Assembly (NCBI GenBank): GCA_017935675.1
Contig: JAGBHE010000064.1
Span: 62,001 to 126,000 of the forward strand
Length of the DNA: 64,000 bases
Source: Clostridia bacterium
GTDB taxonomy: Bacteria > Bacillota > Clostridia > UBA1381
Direction of reading: 5' to 3'
The position numbers and the translations under genes were made by a program. Shown piece after piece: positions 59,601 to 64,000 of the stretch (within the stretch, counting starts at the first letter, position 1; every line of letters begins with the position of its first letter). A model generated the notes under the pieces. The model was given only the letters and a program-made list of their open reading frames with translations. It ran no database searches and was not told the origin of the DNA.

Positions 59601-59791
59601 CGGGAACGGATATGCTTATGGCATTTTATGATGAGAGAGGAAAAATGCTGTATTTACAAATGGATAAAATATCGGATAAAGGAAGAATTACCGTAAATAC
59701 TGCGTATGAAGGGGAAAATCCTGTACGCATAAAAGTTTTTGCGTGGAATCTGGATACGATGTATCCGTTCGATTGTAAAGAAATTTATTGA
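56627..59791 (+). CDS. Secreted beta-helix protein with Big_2-like domain and C-terminal recurring module
   Basis: About 1054 residues. Signal peptide ending SALA; an N-terminal Ig-like domain (~40-125) and short helical region; a beta-helix (~210-830) opening YYVSESGSDANPGTSDAPFA with DTGVIYVEG and GLYLDDSAFG motifs; a Big_2-like domain (~880-950); then the recurring module ending FAWNLDTMYPFDCKEIY. It is a close relative of the preceding gene's helix region, without its stalk domain. AAAGGAG at 56605-56611 is 15 nt from ATG, and that leader is repeated before the 62820 gene. Its stop codon overlaps the -35 of the next promoter. Confidence 0.85.
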   Translation: MKKSLKKICSVLLSIIFPCASVSALAQGIWGSEEQIAQQETQAEIYSCANYISWIETVGEEIVISGRMAEKEGMPVTCLVTGDGIVEIMQGTVRAKGYYSFFVSDVNFSGETQYEVRIAAGNTTLNLDYYHRTNREDLQILNTINEGGAGSVLKDSRLNLNLYNYSLLENQQAVADALSSSTYTSVREFIDAFYREVYRLTKNNTNIVYYVSESGSDANPGTSDAPFATVTKAYDTVSDLVSSGKTVSDIDIIIGDGNYTIDKTLYFNEYNTGKNQTIRIIACNSGKAVITGAEKIAGFTRYSDNVYVKNVGAGRDIKMLYNNDEMMWIARYPNRGIQNYDLPGDYALTTASNPLDSKKRISAYIDPEILKGTENNRELEIGIWPNGSDNGHWMWYFNIVDVTDADYETGMVIFAQPTTHNIGSGAKFYIQNDLKFLDAENEFYYDSQSGNLYVWAEDESVLDITLPLVDDIVTFEHAANVKLQGVKLQNSRRTKDYTYTYQTNDSGNGIKIADSSNITIQNCIVSNVGGHGIYLVNSGENNLVTGNEVFNTFGTGISINGEENSSEMNFINNVISNNYVHATGLVVGNSTGIALYHSGAEGNTIKNNLIHDCPRSAIRVSDVNSINYITYNDVYDVNKGSQDTGVIYVEGLGKNAETHIENNYIHDSYSWIELTIGLYLDDSAFGTVARNNVIANLGKTEYPDGNVFGYCMYLKADDITAENNYIIDNPEASTITGSYAQNSTADRLTIVRNVFANSGNTVYTHENYDKNRLTASDYNLIDTNGSPVYRVRGLELTFDEWRNSYKKDVNSVSADAQISDSKNLDFRLLETSPAFSMGIKNIDMANMGLTEDFVYNTGGGAPHRVFVKEEFQKEDSTTFDMSVGQTKKLLAFARNEAGFIVQNLTYTFESENTEVAEVDDRGRVIAKKPGAAKIIVTASNGAAAKQSYIIAKVAEPTLRITRIECFDENQNPITSPWQHIENVVVSYEGEGTGTDMLMAFYDERGKMLYLQMDKISDKGRITVNTAYEGENPVRIKVFAWNLDTMYPFDCKEIY

Positions 59792-59816
59792 CACAGTAAA
59801 TGAGTTATGATATAAT
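59788..59816 (+). promoter_or_regulatory. Perfect-consensus sigma-A promoter
   Basis: TTGACA (59788-59793), 17-nt spacer, TATAAT (59811-59816), with TGA directly before the -10. Every consensus position matches. The -35 overlaps the stop codon of the upstream gene. Transcription should start near 59823 and drive the AraC-type regulator. Confidence 0.93.
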
Positions 59817-59822
59817 TATTGC

Positions 59823-59850
59823 AAGTGGCAGGCAATGTTGTCTGCCGCTT
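59823..59850 (+). promoter_or_regulatory. 28-nt near-perfect palindrome at the expected transcription start
   Basis: AAGTGGCAGGCAA and TTGTCTGCCGCTT flank a two-base centre, differing from perfect symmetry at two positions that are still G-U pairs in RNA. It begins about 7 nt after the -10. It may be an operator for autoregulation or a 5' hairpin protecting the mRNA. Confidence 0.7.
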
Positions 59851-59883
59851 ACAATAATATAGAGTTTGTGGGGTGAGAAAAGT

Positions 59884-61977
59884 ATGAGCATGGCATATGA
59901 GAGTCACTTTGATCAAACAAAGGAAAAGTTTAAGAAATATATTTTATATGTTTTTGTCCTGATTGTGGCTGTGTTTCTTACATCCTATATCGTATTTTTC
60001 AGAATCCTTTTAAGTACAAACGCTTCGTATATGAAAAATAACGTGACGCAGTTTAAAAGCGGTATAGAGAATATAGAGCAGCTAACCAATAACTTGTCCA
60101 GTCAGATCTTTTTTGATGAGGATGTTCAGCTGATAAGCAGAGAAAAGCTGTCCGAAGAAGAGATGAATACCGTTCATAATCGATTGTCTTTTTATAAAAA
60201 TTCAGATGTTTACATAGAGTCTGTTAATGTGTATGATATTCAGAACAATTGTATGTTCTCTTCAGAATACTTTAGCAAAAAACAGATTACGCCCGAGGTG
60301 TATGAAGAGGTTTCGGATATTAAGAAAACACTTTCCTACAAATACGATGAATCGCAGAAAAGAGGGCTGTACTCTTATAAGCTGAAACCATATAAGTATA
60401 TTCCCTATATTGTGGAAATCAACTATTTTCTGAATAAATTTGATTACAGCAATAATGATGAATTTATCTATATGATTTATGATTTGCCGAATAAAGTTCT
60501 GATTAACGCTTCCGATTCTGAAGAGGTTATGGGGATTATAGACTCAATAATCGATAAAAAAGAGTCTGACGCATATTTTGTTCGTAAAATTCATAACCGG
60601 AAACAGTTTGTATTCTGGAAAGGAACCGCAGATAATATCTACATATGTTATACAAGCTATTCCGGCGTAATAAGAAAAATGATGATTTTCTTTGTGAGTA
60701 TTTTCGGACTGTTCCTTTTGTTCGGAATGATTATATTCTTCGGACTTATCAAAGGGTTACGGGATATTAAGGAATTTTTCGGAAATCTGGTTGTATTTGA
60801 GCGGAACTTTGAACTGGTTTACAAGCAAAAGGATGAAATAGATAAGCTTCGGTTTATTGAAAATTCAGACAAGTTTTCCGAAGGAGTTTTAGAGAAAAAC
60901 ATAAAGAAATATGAGCTTAATTCCGAATCGGTATATAACATGATTATGTTTAAAATCGATAATGAGCGGATATTCTCTGAAACGGTGCCCATCAGAGAAC
61001 AGGATGCGATAAAATTTTCCATTGTCAATGTGTTTGAGGAGATGATGCTTAAATATTCCAGTGTCATGACAATAACAAACAACAATGAATTGATTTTCAT
61101 CTACAGCCCGGAAAAGGGGATTGATATTGATGAAGTAATCAGGACGGTGCAGAAATTTATAAGGGAAAACATAGATGTTTCCTTCTCTGCGTTTATATGC
61201 ACCGAAAGCGTCGGGATAAAGGATTTGTGCAGAGCGTACAGAGTATTGCAGAAATTGAGGGAGTACAGAATATATTACGGAAACGGCTGTATATTATCCG
61301 ATGCCCAAATGCAGGGGGAAAGAAAAATTGTAAACATAAGCGGCTGTTGGAATGAGCTTTTGGTAAAATTCGAGGAGAAAAGACTTGACGAGCTGGAAAA
61401 TACATATTTTTCGATTGTTGAAAAGATAAGCGATATTCCTCCGAAGGAGTTTATTATGGCCAATAAACTGTTGATTTTGGAGTTGATTTCGATTGTAAAA
61501 AAGACGCGCATAGAAATATCTGAGGATTTAAGCCTGTTTTTGGAAAGTATCGATGATATGGAAACAAAAGAAGATATCACAAAAGCTTTTGTTTTTATAC
61601 TGAAAAAGGCAGAAAGCTTTAAGGCTGAGACGCTGGCCGTTGAAAACAGGGAATTTGTATATCAGATTGTGGAGTATATTGAAGATAATTGCGCCGACAC
61701 TCTGCTGTGCAGGGAAAGTATTGCGGAGAAATTTAATATTAATGTGCGGAAAATTGACGCTGCTTTCAAAGACGTTATGTTTATTTCAATAACCAATTAT
61801 ATCAGGGAATACAGATTGAAAAAAGCCGCTGAATATTTAACCGAAACCGATTTGCCGGTCAGCAATATAACAAAAATGGTGGGATTTAACACAGACAGTC
61901 ACTTTGTTTATACTTTCCGGAAAAAGTTCAAAATGACGCCCATTACCTACAGAAAAATGAATACCGAAAGAAAATAA
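59884..61977 (+). CDS. Membrane-anchored AraC-family transcriptional regulator with extracellular sensor
   Basis: About 697 residues. ATG 59884 has GGGGTGA 7 nt upstream; an in-frame TTG at 59866 would precede that site. A transmembrane segment at ~17-43, an extracellular Cache-like domain (~45-260) and a second membrane segment (~262-290) lead to a cytoplasmic region. That region ends in an AraC HTH pair (~595-697; CRESIAEKFNINVRKIDAAF, VGFNTDSHFVYTFRKKFKMT). This one-protein sensor-regulator layout matches the YesS/YtdP-type regulators of Firmicute polysaccharide loci. It has its own promoter and probably controls cassette B or the downstream genes (inference). Confidence 0.92.
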   Translation: MSMAYESHFDQTKEKFKKYILYVFVLIVAVFLTSYIVFFRILLSTNASYMKNNVTQFKSGIENIEQLTNNLSSQIFFDEDVQLISREKLSEEEMNTVHNRLSFYKNSDVYIESVNVYDIQNNCMFSSEYFSKKQITPEVYEEVSDIKKTLSYKYDESQKRGLYSYKLKPYKYIPYIVEINYFLNKFDYSNNDEFIYMIYDLPNKVLINASDSEEVMGIIDSIIDKKESDAYFVRKIHNRKQFVFWKGTADNIYICYTSYSGVIRKMMIFFVSIFGLFLLFGMIIFFGLIKGLRDIKEFFGNLVVFERNFELVYKQKDEIDKLRFIENSDKFSEGVLEKNIKKYELNSESVYNMIMFKIDNERIFSETVPIREQDAIKFSIVNVFEEMMLKYSSVMTITNNNELIFIYSPEKGIDIDEVIRTVQKFIRENIDVSFSAFICTESVGIKDLCRAYRVLQKLREYRIYYGNGCILSDAQMQGERKIVNISGCWNELLVKFEEKRLDELENTYFSIVEKISDIPPKEFIMANKLLILELISIVKKTRIEISEDLSLFLESIDDMETKEDITKAFVFILKKAESFKAETLAVENREFVYQIVEYIEDNCADTLLCRESIAEKFNINVRKIDAAFKDVMFISITNYIREYRLKKAAEYLTETDLPVSNITKMVGFNTDSHFVYTFRKKFKMTPITYRKMNTERK

Positions 61978-62003
61978 CAGGGAGAATGAATAAAAGGCTT
62001 TGA

Positions 62004-62732
62004 GTGGAGGATGATATTTATGACCGGCATGTTGTAAGGATTGTGTTGTCTTCGGCAATCTTTGTGCTATGTGACATCAATACATTCGGACATGGTATAA
62101 GGCCGCCTGAAAGAGAAGAATTGCCGCGATATACCGCGCTTGCCTACGGATCGTCAATTACTCATGGTGCCGGAAGCGCTGCGGGACCGCTTTGCTATGT
62201 TTCCCACGCGGCGGCACTTTTGAATACACAGATTATGAACAAGGGTCTGGGTGGTTCTTGCTTTATGGAAAAGTGTGTTTCAGATTGGTTTTGCAGCATT
62301 CCGTTTGATTACATGGTTTTTGAAGCCGGGACTAATATGTATGACGATTACGAAAACACTGTTATTGAGGATAGAGGAAAATATATGCTTTTGAAAATCC
62401 TCTCCTCTCATCCTGACAGCTATGTGTTCATGCTTGAACCGCCTATGATTTTCAGACAGAAGCAAAACAGTGATAAATATAAGGCGTTTTCCGAGAGTAT
62501 ATATAAAATATATGATTTCGCAAAGTCGGATAAATGTATTTTTTTATCCAATGATAAAATTCAGCTGAAAGGTTCATATGTAAGCTGCGACCTGATTCAT
62601 CCAACCCCGCTTGGACATGTGATGATGGGAACGAATCTGGCAGGACTTATAGAACCGTATCTTATGGGAAAAGAGGAAGTTTGGAAAAAGATAAGCGGCG
62701 CATCTCACCGCCATCAGCGACTTGAAGTATAA
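62004..62732 (+). pseudogene. SGNH/GDSL hydrolase, probably lacking its N-terminal domain and with a repeat-derived C-terminus
   Basis: The open frame (GTG 62004, 242 residues) encodes an SGNH domain: LAYGSSITHGAG (nucleophile Ser), NKGLGGSCFMEK, FEAGTNMYDDY, and DLIHPTPLGH with the Asp/His pair. The start is poor: a likely ribosome site and ATG (62020) lead to a stop after a few codons in another frame. The text just before GIRPPEREELPRY looks like the end of an N-terminal beta-sandwich that related esterases (about 350-370 residues) carry complete. The last ~18 codons are encoded by the 62679 repeat. It may still be expressed as a short esterase; I favour a remnant. Confidence 0.6.
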
Positions 62733-62819
62733 AAACATACGTCGGCGTCGCCTCTATCGGCAATCTGCTTGCTTCTCTTTCTCCAAACGGCATTGATGAA
62801 AGGAGTTCGGAATATAAAA
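62679..62819 (+). repeat. Structured ~110-bp repeat plus leader, copy 2
   Basis: The same element as at 56487. The outer arms at 62679-62696 and 62771-62788 are identical to copy 1. The inner GTAT...ATAC hairpin is conserved while its loop is two bases longer, and a short central stretch differs. It overlaps the 3' end of the SGNH frame and supplies the AAAGGAG (62799-62805) of the GH28-like gene. Confidence 0.88.
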
Positions 62820-64000
62820 ATGATGAATAAATACGTTAAGGATTATGGTGTGCAAAAGGATTCATATGAACTGCAGACCGAAAAAATTCAACACGCCATA
62901 GATGATTGTGCCGAACAAGGCTTTGAGCTTGTTTTTGAGAAGGGTGTTTACAGAACCGGAACTCTTTTTCTGAGAAACAATTCAAAAATAGTTCTTGAGG
63001 AAAACGCGGTGATATCCGGAAGCGATTGCATTGAGGATTATCCGGATAACGACGCTTCTTTTGTTGATGCCGTGGAGCAAAGGAGAGGAAAAACACTGAT
63101 TCTTGCGCACAAGGCTGAGAATGTTTCCGTAACCGGAAGCGGAGAAATATGCGGTAACGGCGGGGAGTTTAGCGAGGATACCAGACCTTTTCTGGTTCGC
63201 GTCGTCGAGAGTAATCATGTAAAAATAGACGGAGTACGGCTTACGAAAGCGGCAGCATGGTGTCTGCATATAAATAATTGCACACACGTTGACATTAAAA
63301 ACATTACAATCGACAGCCGCGTTAATGATAATAATGACGGAATCGACATCGACAGCTCGGATAATGTGAATGTGGAAAATTGTCATATTATGTCCGGCGA
63401 TGACGGCATATGTCTTAAGGCGACATCAGATCGGCCCTGTAAAAATATTTTTGTAAAGAACTGCAAGGTGTCAAGCGGCTGGGCGGGATTTAAAATCGGA
63501 ACAGAGTCAGTCGGGGATTTTTCACACATTAGAGTGAGCGGATGTTATTTCTATGATATTCTTGGCGGAGGAATAAAAATTGTACCTACCGACGGGGCAA
63601 ATGTAAAGGATGTAAAGATATCGGATATTCAGATGGAAAACTGTACCGGGCCGATTTTTATTGCACTCGGGGAGAGGCTTAGAAGTTATGCCGGAATAGG
63701 AAAAGATACCTTGAGCACCATAGAGAATGTATGTATTGAGAATGTTACGGCAGACGCGGTAAGTGCGCCTGTCAGGGGAACATATCTCGGACAGATATGG
63801 GGCAATGCCAAGGGCGGAATCATAATTTCAGGAACAAAGAAAAACCCTATAAAAAATCTTAGCCTGAGGAATATAAAAGCGTCTTTGCCCGGTGGAGTGA
63901 CGGAAAGAATAAAAGATGAAGTGCCGTATATCGGCGAAAAATATCCTGAATTTCATATGATGGATATTGTTCCGGCAAAGGGTATATATATGCGTGACGT
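62820..64000 (+). CDS. Leaderless GH28-like glycoside hydrolase, 3' end outside the window
   Basis: At least 393 residues, still open at the window end. No signal peptide (starts MMNKYVKDYG), so probably cytoplasmic. The GH28 motifs are NDGIDID (Asp173, Asp176) and SGDDGICLK (Asp194, Asp195). The position of the GHG motif reads SSGWAGFKIGTES, so the usual His is absent though a Lys-Ile follows. Later repeats continue the beta-helix. Galacturonan or rhamnogalacturonan oligosaccharide hydrolysis is the likely role. ATG 62823 is an equally possible start. AAAGGAG lies 14 nt upstream within the repeated leader. Confidence 0.85.
   Translation, partial: MMNKYVKDYGVQKDSYELQTEKIQHAIDDCAEQGFELVFEKGVYRTGTLFLRNNSKIVLEENAVISGSDCIEDYPDNDASFVDAVEQRRGKTLILAHKAENVSVTGSGEICGNGGEFSEDTRPFLVRVVESNHVKIDGVRLTKAAAWCLHINNCTHVDIKNITIDSRVNDNNDGIDIDSSDNVNVENCHIMSGDDGICLKATSDRPCKNIFVKNCKVSSGWAGFKIGTESVGDFSHIRVSGCYFYDILGGGIKIVPTDGANVKDVKISDIQMENCTGPIFIALGERLRSYAGIGKDTLSTIENVCIENVTADAVSAPVRGTYLGQIWGNAKGGIIISGTKKNPIKNLSLRNIKASLPGGVTERIKDEVPYIGEKYPEFHMMDIVPAKGIYMRD

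Noticed and set aside
1..64000. Mobile element, phage or integrative element carrying the locus
   Set aside because: No transposase, integrase, relaxase, tRNA or long flanking direct repeat was seen; only the short 108-bp repeat suggests any mobility.

Overview
The window reads as chromosome of a low-to-medium GC Clostridia-type Firmicute. The grounds are LplA/LplB/YtcP-type sugar importers, a YesM/YesN pair, S-layer homology (SLH) anchors, copper-amine-oxidase-type stalk domains, AGGAGG ribosome sites with several TTG/GTG starts, and sigma-A-like promoters. A pectin specialist related to Monoglobus would fit the content, but that is inference. All 28 genes I support lie on the + strand; I found no tRNA, rRNA, CRISPR array, integrase or transposase.

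Layout. (1) 46-10869: two giant secreted right-handed beta-helix proteins, the second carrying two GLUG-repeat blocks, then a leaderless GH28-like protein. (2) 10912-11665: a GrpB-family gene with its own promoter and terminator, unrelated to polysaccharide use. (3) 11806-18452: secreted beta-helix protein, SGNH esterase, and a protein with three carbohydrate-binding-like repeats. (4) 18522-31044: cassette A, made of two permeases, a binding lipoprotein, a C-terminally SLH-anchored protein, an N-terminally SLH-like protein and a beta-helix protein. (5) 31075-33568: YesM-like sensor kinase and short YesN-like regulator. (6) 33624-40752: multidomain secreted esterase, a small stalk-domain protein and a GH42 beta-galactosidase, closed by a strong terminator. 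(7) 41107-59791: cassette B, which repeats the gene order of cassette A and adds one secreted jelly-roll protein and a second beta-helix protein. (8) 59788-64000: perfect-consensus promoter driving a membrane-bound AraC-type regulator, a truncated SGNH hydrolase, and a GH28-like gene running off the window.

How it fits together (inference): secreted beta-helix enzymes, esterases and binding proteins trim an acetylated pectic or galactan-rich glycan at the cell surface. The SLH proteins hold or present material at the S-layer, the two importers take up oligosaccharides, and leaderless GH42 and GH28-like enzymes finish them inside. No ATPase gene is present for either importer, so a shared MsmX-type ATPase elsewhere is expected. 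The most novel-looking items are the duplicated importer plus paired-SLH cassette, a ~108-bp structured repeat found twice as a leader of beta-helix genes, and a ~90-residue module recurring in at least six secreted proteins.
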